DNA of 64,000 nucleotides from Vicinamibacterales bacterium (GCA_041394705.1 JAWKHS010000007.1:186001-250000), one strand, 5' to 3'; numbered from the stretch's first letter, positions 1 to 11,034 are shown. Numbers and translations: made by a program. Notes: generated from the letters alone by a model not told the origin.

Positions 1-1547
<1,547 letters not shown>

Positions 1548-1579
1548 TAACGCGCTCCGTCCTGCGGCATCATCCGTTC

Positions 1580-1585
1580 ATTGTA
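1580..1585 (-). promoter_or_regulatory. Candidate -10 box (TACAAT)
   Basis: The minus-strand hexamer TACAAT matches the sigma-70 -10 consensus at 5 of 6 positions and lies 32 nt upstream of the GTG of the amidotransferase, in the short gap after the glycosyltransferase. No -35 match is seen at 16-18 bp. The same TA(T/C)AAT hexamer recurs upstream of several other genes in the window. Confidence 0.35.
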
Positions 1586-1639
1586 GCGGAGCGCCCGCGG
1601 GCGGCCGCCGCGGCCGTGCAATCGCGGGCGATTCCGACC

Positions 1640-2761
1640 TCAGCGGGCGGCGACCTCGCGGTACACGTCCTCGTATCGCCGGACCATCTCGTCGATCGTG
1701 AAGTGCGCCAGGAGCCGGCGGCGCCCTTCGGCGCCCCACGCGCGAGCACGCGCGGCGTCGCGGCTCGTGTCGAGCAGCGCGGCCGCGAACGCGTCCGGGT
1801 CGCGGGCCGGCGCGAGCCGGCCTGTCTCGCCGTCCACCACCACCTCCGGCGTGCCGCCCACGCGCGTGGCCACCACCGGCAGTTCGGCCGCCATCGCTTC
1901 GAGCAGCGTGAGGGAGATGCCCTCGCTCGTGGAGGTGTTGGCGAAGGCGTCGAAGCCCGCCAGCAGCGCGCGCACGTCGTCCCTGTGGCCGAGGAGCCGC
2001 ACGCGGTCCCCGGCTCCCAGCCGCTCGATGGCCCCCTCCAGCGCCCCCCGTTCCGGTCCATCGCCGACGATGGCGAGCCGGATGCGTGGCGTCGTCCGTG
2101 CCGCACGGACGACGGCGTCGACGAGCGTGCCGAGGTCCTTCACGGGATCCAGCCGCGCAACCGCGCCCACCACCCAGTCGCCAGGGTCGGCGCCGAGCGC
2201 CGCGCGGGCGGCGGACCGCGCCGCCGGGTCCGGCGGTTCGCCGGGATCGATGCCGTTCCAGATGACCTGCATGCGGGCGGGCACGGCCTCGCGGACCAGG
2301 TGTCCCCTGAGATCGTGCGACACGGCGTAGAGATCGCGCGCCCCGGCCATCAGCAGGCGATTCACGATCCGACGCTTGAGCGACGGCGGCTGGTCGGACA
2401 GGCGCCCGTGCTCGGTATACACCGCGCGGACGCCGGGCATCAGGAACGACGCCAGGCGGCCGTAGACGAAGGGCGAATAGTGGTGACAGTGCAGCACGGT
2501 CGCGCCGAACGCGCGCGCGGCCGAGGCCAGGCGCGGCGCCAGGGACACGTGAAAGCCCGGCTCTCGCTCGAGGACGTGCAGGGGCACGCCGAGGTCGGTG
2601 ACACGGTCCGCCCACGCGCCCGGGGCGTCGAGGCAGCACACGGCCATGGGCACGCGGGCGTGGAGGCGGCGCACGATCTCGATGACGAGGCGCTCGGTGC
2701 CGCCCGGGTCCAGCCGCAGGACCACCTGCAGCACGCGCGGGGCCCTGCCGCTGGGCGTCAC
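1640..2761 (-). CDS. Glycosyltransferase family 4, PEP-CTERM/XrtA-associated type
   Basis: Predicted retaining GT-B glycosyltransferase of 373 residues that adds a sugar to the lipid-linked exopolysaccharide repeat at the cytoplasmic face. The N-terminal Rossmann half has the acceptor-binding DPGGTER loop. The C-terminal half has GAVARLDPVKD, then VGDGPERGALE and the nucleotide-sugar motif SEGISLTLLEAMAAELPVVAT, which contains the E-x7-E pair. The start is GTG at 2761: this gives the 4-nt GTGA overlap with the stop of the upstream Wzy-like gene, and the long open frame further upstream has shadow-type composition. It resembles the second sugar transferase (Stp2) associated with exosortase loci. 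The sugar donor and acceptor cannot be read from the sequence. Confidence 0.85.
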   Translation of the reverse strand: MTPSGRAPRVLQVVLRLDPGGTERLVIEIVRRLHARVPMAVCCLDAPGAWADRVTDLGVPLHVLEREPGFHVSLAPRLASAARAFGATVLHCHHYSPFVYGRLASFLMPGVRAVYTEHGRLSDQPPSLKRRIVNRLLMAGARDLYAVSHDLRGHLVREAVPARMQVIWNGIDPGEPPDPAARSAARAALGADPGDWVVGAVARLDPVKDLGTLVDAVVRAARTTPRIRLAIVGDGPERGALEGAIERLGAGDRVRLLGHRDDVRALLAGFDAFANTSTSEGISLTLLEAMAAELPVVATRVGGTPEVVVDGETGRLAPARDPDAFAAALLDTSRDAARARAWGAEGRRRLLAHFTIDEMVRRYEDVYREVAAR

Positions 2762-4107
2762 GCGATGGCTTGGCGGCGGGGTCTCGGCACGACGGCCGCG
2801 ACCCGGTCGGCGGCGACGGGCACCGGTTTCAGGGCGTCGACGTCCTTGCGGTACAGGCGGTGGAGGATCGCGACGACGAAGAACGTGAGCCAGGTGAGCT
2901 CGTTGTTGGCCGAGGCGATGAACGTGCCGCCGATGATGAACGCGAACATCGACGCCATGAACGCGTTCGCCATGGTGATGTAGAACTTGCGGTCGTCCTC
3001 GCTGAGCCCCGCCAGGCTCGCGGCGCCGTACCGGACGCGCAGGCACAGGACGAACGCGTAGATGAACATCACGATCCAGATCGCGAAGCCCGCGTACCCC
3101 ATCTCCGCGAGCACTTCGAGGTGGCTGTTGTGCACCGAGCGGTGCGAACCCCAGTAACCAGCCGAGTCGTCGTGGTCGTCATACGCGTCGTCGAAGCGGC
3201 GCAACCCGACGCCGTAGGGATTGCGGGCCACCATCACCGTCGCGATGTGCCAGAAGTGGAACCGGCTGAGCGCCGATCCCTCGCCCACCTCCTCGTAGGT
3301 CTGGATCGTCTGCATGCGGTCCAGGTACCCCTGCGGCAAGGGCACGACCGTGAACATCAGCGCGCCCGCGAGCACCATCCCGCCGGTCCACAGGAACGGC
3401 CGGCGTTGCAGCATGCCGGCGCTGAGGACGAGGGACCCGAGCGACAGCAGCCCCGCGCGCGACATCGTGCCGATCACGGTCATGATGCTGAACGGGATGC
3501 ACAGGAGGAAGCTGTATCGGAGGTATTTCAGGTACGGCACGTCCACCTGCAGCGCGAGTGCGGTGGCCGCCATCAGCGGGATGGCCATGTTGACGGCCAT
3601 CGCGTAGCCGTTGTTGTCGATGAAGGCGCCGGCCTGCCCCGCCGAGAACTGCACGCCGCCGTCGATGTAGTAGAAGAGCCCGGCCTTCGCCGCGAAGAAC
3701 GCGAACGACCCGGCCATCACCGCGACCACCTGGCTCAGCTTCTTCTTCGAGTCCACGAGGTTCACGGCGAGCATGCAGACCACGAGCAGTCGGATGAACT
3801 GGTCCACCCAGCCGAAGCTCGACTGCAGGTAGGACGTGAAGTGCGCGACGAGCACCGTGCCCAGGAACGACAGGCTCAGGAGGCTCATCGGGTTGGTGAC
3901 GTTCGGCATCCAGCCGGTGAAGATGCACGGCACGAGGAAGAGCAGGCCCGCGACGAGCGACAAGCGGAACGAGCGCATGTCCCACCACATCCACTCCAGC
4001 GGCCTGAAGAGGGCGAACCAGATGTAGGTGAGCAGCCCGATCTGGCGGCTGACGACCGAGCCGGCGAAGCCGAGGGCGATGATGGCGAGGACGAGGATGG
4101 AGCGCAT
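2758..4107 (-). CDS. Putative O-glycosylation ligase / Wzy-type polymerase, exosortase A system-associated
   Basis: Polytopic inner-membrane protein of 449 residues, mostly hydrophobic from residue 3 to about 405, with a basic proline-containing C-terminal tail. Family hallmarks are visible: the short N-terminal membrane block of the DUF5935 type, FIDNNGYAMAVNMAIPL in the middle, and the large periplasmic Wzy_C-type loop with RFHFWHIA, NPYGVGLRRF and HNSHLEVLAEMGY. These match the exosortase-A-associated O-antigen-ligase-like family. It would polymerise the exopolysaccharide or transfer it to an acceptor at the periplasmic face. It is translationally coupled (GTGA) to the downstream glycosyltransferase. 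The start is ATG at 4107. Polymerase and ligase roles cannot be told apart by sequence. Confidence 0.85.
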   Translation of the reverse strand: MRSILVLAIIALGFAGSVVSRQIGLLTYIWFALFRPLEWMWWDMRSFRLSLVAGLLFLVPCIFTGWMPNVTNPMSLLSLSFLGTVLVAHFTSYLQSSFGWVDQFIRLLVVCMLAVNLVDSKKKLSQVVAVMAGSFAFFAAKAGLFYYIDGGVQFSAGQAGAFIDNNGYAMAVNMAIPLMAATALALQVDVPYLKYLRYSFLLCIPFSIMTVIGTMSRAGLLSLGSLVLSAGMLQRRPFLWTGGMVLAGALMFTVVPLPQGYLDRMQTIQTYEEVGEGSALSRFHFWHIATVMVARNPYGVGLRRFDDAYDDHDDSAGYWGSHRSVHNSHLEVLAEMGYAGFAIWIVMFIYAFVLCLRVRYGAASLAGLSEDDRKFYITMANAFMASMFAFIIGGTFIASANNELTWLTFFVVAILHRLYRKDVDALKPVPVAADRVAAVVPRPRRQAIA

Positions 4108-4198
4108 CGTGCGCGGACGCCGGAAATTTCTACGGTAGCACAGGCGGCCACGGCCCGGCTGCGCAGGGAAGCACGCCGCTGCGGCCCGCGAACACGCC

Positions 4199-6751
4199 TC
4201 AGCGGAGCAGGAAGGCGACGACGAGTCCGGCCAGGAGGGCGGCGCCCACGGCGGCCGCCGTCTTCAACCGGCGGACGACCGTGAGCTTCTGCGGGCGGAA
4301 GCGCACGGGCGGGGGCCACGCCGCGGCTGGCAGGGGGTGGACTGGCGCCCCGGCGGTGACGCGCTCGAACCACGGGCGGGCGAAGCCGTACTGGAGGAGC
4401 AGCACCAGCGGGCGTGTGCGCGTCCTCGTGGGCGACGACGCCAGGGTCGCAAGCGACCGGTGGTGGAAGTACCGGGCCCGCTCGAGGAACCGCGACCGTT
4501 CTGCCTCGCTCGGCGCGTGGTAGGCGGCCAGATCGAACACCTCGGACTTCCGCAGGTCCTGCGCGGCCCAGGTCTCGGTGGGGAACTCCAGGACCTCTGG
4601 CTTGTCGAGGTAGCAGTACTCGTGGTCCGCCATCCACCGGGCGTAGTGCAGCAGGCTGGCCCTGGCGTACGCGTAGCGCCCGTCGTCGGGCGCGTGGGTC
4701 CACAGGTAGCGCCCCAGGGCTTGCAGGAACACGGTGTAGGACCATCGCCGCTCGACGTCCAGGAGCTCGAGCGCCGCGATGTCGTCGTCGGGATGGATCA
4801 CGCGCCGCAGCAGCTCGTCGGCCTTCGCCGGCAGCGCCGGATCCGCGCTCAGGCGGTGGGCGTTGAACAGGGCCGCCATCGCGTTGGCCGGACCGCGCCC
4901 GGGCCCGTGGTACTCCGGCGACACCGTGGCGCTCGCGCCTCCGGTCGCGGACCGCGCGAGCCACGGCAGCGGCCACCTGGCGAGCCGGCCGTCGTCCATC
5001 GCGACGACCCAGTCCCCGAGGCTGACGACCGCCGCGCGGCTCAGCGGGTCTCCGGTCAGCAGGTGGTGCAGCAGCAGGCCGTGCGAATAGCAGTGCTCGT
5101 TGGACGGCCCGCCGCCGTGAAGGCCAGCGCCGCGCGGGTAGCACCGATGCGTGGACTTCCCGGCATCCACGTAGTGGCCCGTGTGCCAGAAGGTCCCGCC
5201 GTTGTAGGCCGCGCGGTCGGCGCTGGTCCAATAGACGTCGACGCGGGCCACGTGCCAGGCCAGGTCCGACGCCATCTCCCACCAGCGGTGATCGTCGTGG
5301 CGAAGCGCCTGCAGCGTCAGGCCGAGCACCGCGTCGTACTGGTTGTTGTAATGCGAGACGCGCTGCAGGGCCGGGTCGTCGCCGTTCTCGTGATCGGCGT
5401 ACAGGTCGCCGAAGTGCCGCCAGCCGTACTCGTCGATGCGTTCCCGCTTCGCCGCGAAGCCGTCGGCGCCGTCCAGCGCGGCCGCGATCAGGCCCTCGTA
5501 CACCGCGAGGGCGCCGGCCGGGCCGGCCGGGGCCGGCTCGAGCGCCGGCAGGGCTTCCGCGGCCGCCACCGCCTCGATCGCCGGGAGCACCGTCGACGGC
5601 CGCCGTTGCCACGACGCCCCGTCGGCGCCGTGGGCGGCGTCCGCGTCGAGCCACCACTCGAAGTGGCAACGCTCGCCGCCCTGCAGCTCGTGGAGGCGGT
5701 CCCCCGGGGGCAGGCTCCACACGCGCAGCCGCCCGGCAGCGTCGGCGTCAATCGCCTTCGGGAAGAGTTGCCAGAACCGTCGGGCCGTGACGCCCAGGCG
5801 ACCCGCCTCGTGTTCGATCGCCAGCCACGGATGCGCGCGGCTCCCGGACGTTCGCTGGCCGTTGGCATCGAGCACGAAGCCCGGCCCATCCACGGCGACG
5901 ACACCGTCCCGATCGACGTGGACGCGGCTCTGCCAGTGCTCGCCGCCGCTCCCCTGCTGCGTCACCGCCAGCGGCACGGCGACGGGGTGGACCGGCTCAC
6001 CGTCGGCGAGCGAGAGGTGCGCGCGGACGGCCGCGCCTGGGGCCGCACAGCTCACGCCGGCCCCACGCAGCTGCAGTGACCCCGGATCGCCCAGCTCCCA
6101 GAAGCCCCCGTCGTGCACGGCCGCCCGCGGATTGTGCAGGCCCAGGTCGATGCCGATCGCCGTGCTTCCCGCGAGGACCGTCACCCGGACATCGACGTTC
6201 ACGATGGCGCCGTCGCCCAACTTCGCTCGGCCGGACGCGCGGGTCACCACGCGAAGCGCCGTGTGGTGCTCCACCGCGAGGGCCGAGAAGACGACCGGGA
6301 GGGAGCGGCCCCCGGCGTCGATCAGGTGGACGGCGTCGGCGCCGAAGCGCGCCGCGCACCGTCCGTCCGCGTCGAGCCGCGCCACCAGGCCGGCGTGATC
6401 CAGATCGAGCACGATACGAAGCCGCGCGGTGGAGATCGCGATGGACCGCGGCCCCGCGACGACGTCCAGCATCGGCGCGGCCGGTCGCGCGACGTCGGCG
6501 CGGACGTCGAGCACGAGTCCGCCGGCGGGGACCACGGCCTCGACGTCGAGCCACGCCCAGCGCACGCTGCCGTCGGGCCACCGTTCGGCGACGCGCGCGC
6601 CCGTCGGCAGCGGACCGCCCGCGATCGCGACGAGGCGGTCCACGTCGGTGACGCGGCCGCGCGCGAAGGGCACGCCGAAGGAAAGGGGCTCGGCGCGCTC
6701 GTGGAGGGCCGGCGATCGGACGGTCACCCGGGCCACGGAAGCGGACGTCAT
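4199..6751 (-). CDS. YetA / exo-rhamnogalacturonan lyase-like protein with C-terminal membrane anchor
   Basis: An 850-residue protein. The first ~100 residues read like the RIFT-barrel N-terminal domain of the PcRGLX/YetA family: SFGVPFARGRV, then ARVAERWPDGSVRWAWLDVE. A long central and C-terminal part has Trp/His/Tyr-rich helices (EYGWRHFGD, SHYNNQYDA, HYVDAGKST) typical of alpha/alpha-toroid polysaccharide lyases. A single hydrophobic stretch of about 20 residues ends the protein (AAAVGAALLAGLVVAFLLR), suggesting a tail anchor. No N-terminal signal peptide is apparent. I chose ATG 6751, which has GGAG nine bases upstream, over the GTG at 6766. Within an exopolysaccharide locus it may trim or remodel the polymer. 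The family call is moderate; substrate is unknown. Confidence 0.6.
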   Translation of the reverse strand: MTSASVARVTVRSPALHERAEPLSFGVPFARGRVTDVDRLVAIAGGPLPTGARVAERWPDGSVRWAWLDVEAVVPAGGLVLDVRADVARPAAPMLDVVAGPRSIAISTARLRIVLDLDHAGLVARLDADGRCAARFGADAVHLIDAGGRSLPVVFSALAVEHHTALRVVTRASGRAKLGDGAIVNVDVRVTVLAGSTAIGIDLGLHNPRAAVHDGGFWELGDPGSLQLRGAGVSCAAPGAAVRAHLSLADGEPVHPVAVPLAVTQQGSGGEHWQSRVHVDRDGVVAVDGPGFVLDANGQRTSGSRAHPWLAIEHEAGRLGVTARRFWQLFPKAIDADAAGRLRVWSLPPGDRLHELQGGERCHFEWWLDADAAHGADGASWQRRPSTVLPAIEAVAAAEALPALEPAPAGPAGALAVYEGLIAAALDGADGFAAKRERIDEYGWRHFGDLYADHENGDDPALQRVSHYNNQYDAVLGLTLQALRHDDHRWWEMASDLAWHVARVDVYWTSADRAAYNGGTFWHTGHYVDAGKSTHRCYPRGAGLHGGGPSNEHCYSHGLLLHHLLTGDPLSRAAVVSLGDWVVAMDDGRLARWPLPWLARSATGGASATVSPEYHGPGRGPANAMAALFNAHRLSADPALPAKADELLRRVIHPDDDIAALELLDVERRWSYTVFLQALGRYLWTHAPDDGRYAYARASLLHYARWMADHEYCYLDKPEVLEFPTETWAAQDLRKSEVFDLAAYHAPSEAERSRFLERARYFHHRSLATLASSPTRTRTRPLVLLLQYGFARPWFERVTAGAPVHPLPAAAWPPPVRFRPQKLTVVRRLKTAAAVGAALLAGLVVAFLLR

Positions 6752-6988
6752 GACCAGAGACTCCACGGGACGCCCGCTCCCCCTGGCGCGCCGGCGTCGT
6801 CGGCGCGGCTGCCGGCGCCCTGGCGTACTCGATGCACGACCAGGTCGCGGACCGGCGGCGATGCGGTGAGGACTGAAGGCACGGGCTTCTGAAGGGACGC
6901 GGCGTCGGGTCTCGGGTCCGCGCGCGTGCGCCCGTGAAGCGCGGCGGCGGCCGTGCCGGCGCGCGCAGCGACGCGCGACGACGCGCGC

Positions 6989-7017
6989 TCGAACGGGCCC
7001 GCTCGGGGCGTTAGATT
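6989..7017 (+). promoter_or_regulatory. Candidate promoter for the 7046-11014 operon
   Basis: In the 294-bp divergent gap between the YetA-like gene and the glycosyltransferase operon, TCGAAC (6989-6994) and TAGATT (7012-7017) are spaced 17 bp apart, and the second lies in the only AT-rich patch of the gap, 28 bp before the ATG. The matches are partial (about 3 and 4 of 6). Nothing else recognisable is in the gap. Confidence 0.3.
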
Positions 7018-7045
7018 AACATAGGGATCCACTCACCCAGCTTCG

Positions 7046-8059
7046 ATGTCACGTGCGCTCGACCTAGCCCCACTCGAGCAGGCCGATCCCGCCGTCATCG
7101 CGTTCGTCATCCCGGTCCGCGACGACGCCGAGCGCCTGCGGACGTGCCTGCGCAGTCTTCGCGAGATCGCGATGGCCACGCCTCATGACGTGCTCGTCCT
7201 CGATCACGGGTCGATCGACCAGTCGGCCGCCGTCGCGGAGGCCGCGGGTGCGCGCGTGATGACGCGCCGGGGCGGAAACGTGGCCGGGCTGCGCAATCTG
7301 GGAGCGGCCAGCACCACCGCGCCGCTCATCGCCTTCATCGACGCCGACAACGAGGTGGCAGCCGGCTGGCTGGGCTCGGCGCTCGGCGCGTTCAAGGCCG
7401 CCTCGGTCGGCATCGCGGGCGCGCCGTATTTCGCGCCTCCGCAGGGCACGTGGGTTCAGCGCACCTACGACGCCTTGCGCCGGCATCCCTCCACGGACGG
7501 TCCCACCGAGTGGCTCGGCGCCGGCAACATGGTCATTCGCCGGCAGGCCTTCGACGCGGCCGGCGGCTTCGACGAGCGCCTCGAGACCTGCGAAGACGTC
7601 GACCTCTGCGTGCGCGTCGCGGGCGCCGGGTGGGACGTGCGCGTGGTCCCGGGGATGAAGAGCGTGCACCACGGCGATCCCGCGCGTCTCTCGCACGTGT
7701 TCTGGGGCGAGCTGTGGCGCGGGCGCGACAACCTGCGCGTGACGCTTCGCGGCCCCCGATCGTTCCGGACGCTGGCCTCGGCCGCGATGCCCGTCGCGTA
7801 CGCCGGCGCCGTGGTGGCCTCGCTCGCCGGCTGGCTGGCGCCCTGGCCCGCGGGCGCCGCCATCGCGGGAACGGGCCTGGTGGGGCTCCTGTCCCTCCTG
7901 ACCCTCAGGGTGTCGACGATGCGCAGGAACGCCGGCGGACGCCTGCCGGCAGGACTGTGGGCGGCCGTGCAGGTGGCCCTGGCCTACGACCTCGGGCGGG
8001 CCGCCGCGGTGTTCGTGGGCGTGGGCCACGGCCGCCGCCGCGAGGCCGCGTCGAAGTGA
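7046..8059 (+). CDS. Glycosyltransferase family 2
   Basis: Predicted inverting GT-A glycosyltransferase of 337 residues. The catalytic domain (about 18-230) shows FVIPVRDDAERL at the first strand, FIDADNE as the metal-binding DxD-type motif, GAGNMVIRR and FDERLETCEDVDLCVR as the ED acceptor motif. Two hydrophobic segments near residues 245-290 suggest that the C-terminus sits in the inner membrane. It is the first gene of a four-gene operon in which each gene overlaps the next by GTGA. It likely extends the exopolysaccharide repeat; the sugar is not predictable. Confidence 0.87.
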   Translation: MSRALDLAPLEQADPAVIAFVIPVRDDAERLRTCLRSLREIAMATPHDVLVLDHGSIDQSAAVAEAAGARVMTRRGGNVAGLRNLGAASTTAPLIAFIDADNEVAAGWLGSALGAFKAASVGIAGAPYFAPPQGTWVQRTYDALRRHPSTDGPTEWLGAGNMVIRRQAFDAAGGFDERLETCEDVDLCVRVAGAGWDVRVVPGMKSVHHGDPARLSHVFWGELWRGRDNLRVTLRGPRSFRTLASAAMPVAYAGAVVASLAGWLAPWPAGAAIAGTGLVGLLSLLTLRVSTMRRNAGGRLPAGLWAAVQVALAYDLGRAAAVFVGVGHGRRREAASK

Positions 8060-9231
8060 CGGCCCCCCGCGCCGCGTCCGGCGATCGCATCCGGGTCCTC
8101 GAACTCCGCAGCGTCCGCGGCACGGGCGGCGGTCCCGAGAAGACGATCCTCCTCGGCACCGCCCTGACCGACGCGTCGCGCTTCGACGTCACGGTCTGCT
8201 ACATCCGCGACACCAGGGACGGTGTCTTCGCCATCGACGAGTGGTCGCGGTCGCTGGGCATCCCGTACATCGAGATCCCCGAGCGCCACTCGCTCGATCC
8301 CGCGGTCGTGCCCGCGCTGCGGCGCGTGATCCGCGAACGCCGCATCGACATCGTCCACGCGCACGAGTACAAGACGGATTTCCTCGCCCTGATCGCGGCA
8401 CGGCTGGAGGGCATCGTCCCGCTCTCGACGGCGCACGGCTGGACGGGCCACTCCAGGCGCGAGCTGTCGTTCTACTACCCGGCCGATCGCTGGCTGCTCG
8501 CGCGCTATCCCCGCGTCATCGCCGTCTCGGAGCAGATCCGCCAGGTGCTCATCGCCGCGGGTGCGCGGCCCGAGCGCGTGACCACGGTGCTCAACTCGAT
8601 CGACCCCGGCGCCTTCAGGCGGGACGCCGCGCTCGAGCCGCAGGTGCGCGCCGAGCTCGGGCTGCCCGCCGACGCCGTCGTCCTCGGCGCGGTGGGCCGG
8701 GCCGAGCCGCAGAAGCGCTTCGACCTGCTCATCGACGTCTTCGCCCGCCTGGCCCGGTCGCGGCCGACGCTCCACCTCGTCATTGCGGGCGAGGGGTCGC
8801 GGCTGGCGGACCTGCGCCGCCAGGTCGCGGGGCTCGGCGACGGCGGCGCCCGGGTGCATCTCCTGGGCCATCGGACCGACATACCGAGAGTGCACCACGC
8901 CTTCGACGTCTTCGTGCAGTCGTCCGACTACGAAGGGACGCCGAATGCCGTGCTGGAGGCCATGGCGCTCGGCTCGCCCGTCGTGGCGACGAAGGCCGGG
9001 GGCACCGAGGAGATCGCGTTCGACGGCGTGCACGGGCGCCTCGTCGCCTGCGGCGACGCGCAGGGCCTCGAGTCGGCCATCGCCGAGCTGTGCGACCATC
9101 CGGAGAGGGCGCGGCAGCTGGCGGCGGCCGCACGGGCGCGCGTGGAGACCGACCTGGCCTTCGCCACGCGCGTCGCCAAGGTCGAACGCATCTACGAGGA
9201 GCTGATGGCCGAGTCGAGGAGCCGCGCGTGA
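8056..9231 (+). CDS. Glycosyltransferase family 4
   Basis: A 391-residue GT-B enzyme starting at the GTG that overlaps the stop of the preceding gene (GTGA). The N-terminal half has RGTGGGPEKT as the glycine-rich acceptor loop and IVHAHEYKTD. The C-terminal half has GAVGRAEPQKRFD, IAGEGSRLADL and YEGTPNAVLEAMALGSPVVAT with the E-x7-E pair. The longer in-frame extension upstream (to 7450) is the shadow of the family 2 gene and was discarded. It belongs to the exopolysaccharide assembly operon; donor and acceptor are unknown. Confidence 0.87.
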   Translation: MTAPRAASGDRIRVLELRSVRGTGGGPEKTILLGTALTDASRFDVTVCYIRDTRDGVFAIDEWSRSLGIPYIEIPERHSLDPAVVPALRRVIRERRIDIVHAHEYKTDFLALIAARLEGIVPLSTAHGWTGHSRRELSFYYPADRWLLARYPRVIAVSEQIRQVLIAAGARPERVTTVLNSIDPGAFRRDAALEPQVRAELGLPADAVVLGAVGRAEPQKRFDLLIDVFARLARSRPTLHLVIAGEGSRLADLRRQVAGLGDGGARVHLLGHRTDIPRVHHAFDVFVQSSDYEGTPNAVLEAMALGSPVVATKAGGTEEIAFDGVHGRLVACGDAQGLESAIAELCDHPERARQLAAAARARVETDLAFATRVAKVERIYEELMAESRSRA

Positions 9232-9830
9232 GCGCTGCCGGTGCCGTCAAGGCCGTGGCACGGTCGCTCGCCCTGGTCGCCGTCTCGCCGATGGTCGGGA
9301 CCTACCCCGTGCGCGCGCGGCTCATGGGGCGCGACCGCGCCTTCCAGGCGTCGTGCGAGTGGCTGTCGGTGATCCCGGGGTTCGTCGGCCAGTACGCGCG
9401 GCGGGCGTTCCTGACCGCCACCACCGCCGGCTGCGGCCCCGACGTGGTCGTCGGGATGGGCTGCAAGATGGCCTCGGCCGACGTGCGCCTCGACGCCAAC
9501 GCCTACATCGGTCCGGACTGCAACCTCGGCTGGGTGCACGTCGAGAAGGACGTCATGCTGGCTGCCGGCGTGCAGATCCCGAGCGGGCCGCACACCCACG
9601 GCACCGAGAGACTCGACGTGCCGATGCGGGACCAGCCCGGCCGGCACGTGTGCGTGCACGTGCGGGAGGGGGCCTGGGTCGGCAACGGGGCGATCGTGCT
9701 CGCCGACGTGGGTCGCCACGCGATCGTGGCGGCGGGCGCCGTGGTGATCGAGCCCGTTCCGGACTTCGCGGTCGTGGGCGGCGTCCCGGCGCGGCTGCTG
9801 AAGTCCCGCCTGGATGGGACGCAACCGTGA
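9228..9830 (+). CDS. Hexapeptide-repeat acyltransferase (serine acetyltransferase-like)
   Basis: A 200-residue left-handed beta-helix acyltransferase, starting at a GTG that overlaps the upstream stop. Imperfect hexapeptide turns run from about residue 65 (GPDVVVGMGCKMASADVRL) through NAYIGPDCNLG to VGNGAIVLADVGRHAIVAAGAVV, ending in the common closing motif VVGGVPARLLKSR. His residues in SGPHTHGTE are placed for acetyl-CoA-dependent catalysis. In this operon it is expected to O- or N-acetylate a sugar or a nucleotide-sugar precursor of the exopolysaccharide. True serine acetyltransferase function is less likely because the CysE N-terminal helical domain is absent. Confidence 0.8.
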   Translation: MSAAGAVKAVARSLALVAVSPMVGTYPVRARLMGRDRAFQASCEWLSVIPGFVGQYARRAFLTATTAGCGPDVVVGMGCKMASADVRLDANAYIGPDCNLGWVHVEKDVMLAAGVQIPSGPHTHGTERLDVPMRDQPGRHVCVHVREGAWVGNGAIVLADVGRHAIVAAGAVVIEPVPDFAVVGGVPARLLKSRLDGTQP

Positions 9831-11014
9831 GGGTGCTCTACCTCACGCACCGGTTGCCCTACGCGCCGAACCGCGGCGATCGGATCCGGTCGTTCCACTT
9901 CGTCGAGGGCCTCCGGGCGGCGATGGACGTCGGCATCGTGTCCCTCGTTCACGATGACGTCGAAGCCGCCGCCGTACCGCAGGTGGCCGACCGGGGCGTG
10001 GACGTCACGGTGGCGCGCGTCGCGGGCCTCAGCCGGTGGCTCCGCGCCACCGTCGCGCTGGCGGGGCCGGACCCGCTCACCCACCACCTGCTCACGGCGC
10101 CGACGATTCACCAGGCCGTGGAGAGCGCGGTGGCGCGGGCACGACCCGACGTGGTGCTCGCGATGTGCAGCAGCATGGCGCAGTTCGCGCTGCGCCCGCC
10201 GCTCGACCGCTATCCGCTCGTGCTCGACATGGTGGACGTCGACTCGGAGAAGTGGCGGAGCCTCGGCGCGGTCTCGCGGCCGCCGAAGTCGTGGGTCTAC
10301 CGCCGCGAGGCCCGGGTGCTGTCGGCGTTCGAGCGCGTGGCGACCGAGCGCGCGGTGACCACGCTCGTCGTGAACGAGAAGGAGAGCGACGCGCTGAAGG
10401 CCCTGGCCCCGGACTCCGACATCCGCGTGATCTCGATGGGGGTGGACATCGACGCGTTCACGCCGATGGACCCCCCCGGCAACTCGGCCACGGTGGTCTT
10501 CTGCGGCGTGATGAACTACCCGCCGAACGAGTCCGGCGCGCTGTGGCTCGTTCGCGAGGTCTGGCCGCTCGTCCTGCAGCGGCGGCCCGACGCGCGGCTG
10601 GAAATCGTGGGCAGTCAGCCCACGGCCGCGGTGCGGGCCCTGGCCCGCCCCGGCATCGTCGTGACCGGGCTCGTGCCGCACACCCGCGACTACCTCTGGC
10701 GGGCGGCCGTGGCCGTCGCTCCCTTGCACACGGCGCGAGGCCTGCAGAACAAGGTGTTCGAGGCGATGGCCGCCGGCGTGCCGGTCGTCGTGACGGCGGC
10801 CGTCCACGCGGGGCTGCCGCCGGGCGTGCGCCAGGCGTGCGAGGTGGCCGACTCGGCCCCCGACTACGCGGACCGGATCCTGCGCTGGCTGGAGCGTTCG
10901 CCGGCGGAGCGCCGCGCCCACGCGATGGGGGTGGACCTGCGCCCGTGGTCCTGGGCCGGACCTCGAGGCGAGCTGGTGGACGTCATCACGGCCGCGGCCG
11001 CGACCCGGACGTAG
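9827..11014 (+). CDS. Sugar transferase, PEP-CTERM/EpsH1 system-associated (Stp1 type)
   Basis: A 395-residue GT-B glycosyltransferase, GTG start overlapping the previous stop. The first residues LYLTHRLPYAPNRGDRIRS and the central DMVDVDSEKW are the diagnostic signatures of the Stp1 family linked to exosortase loci. The C-terminal half carries FCGVMNYPPNE and GLQNKVFEAMAAGVPVV. It ends the rightward operon and faces the TPR gene. It probably transfers one sugar of the repeating unit. This gene and the exosortase together make the XrtA assignment of the locus secure. Confidence 0.9.
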   Translation: MRVLYLTHRLPYAPNRGDRIRSFHFVEGLRAAMDVGIVSLVHDDVEAAAVPQVADRGVDVTVARVAGLSRWLRATVALAGPDPLTHHLLTAPTIHQAVESAVARARPDVVLAMCSSMAQFALRPPLDRYPLVLDMVDVDSEKWRSLGAVSRPPKSWVYRREARVLSAFERVATERAVTTLVVNEKESDALKALAPDSDIRVISMGVDIDAFTPMDPPGNSATVVFCGVMNYPPNESGALWLVREVWPLVLQRRPDARLEIVGSQPTAAVRALARPGIVVTGLVPHTRDYLWRAAVAVAPLHTARGLQNKVFEAMAAGVPVVVTAAVHAGLPPGVRQACEVADSAPDYADRILRWLERSPAERRAHAMGVDLRPWSWAGPRGELVDVITAAAATRT

Positions 11015-11034
11015 CCCGCTCGGGCCAGGACGGC

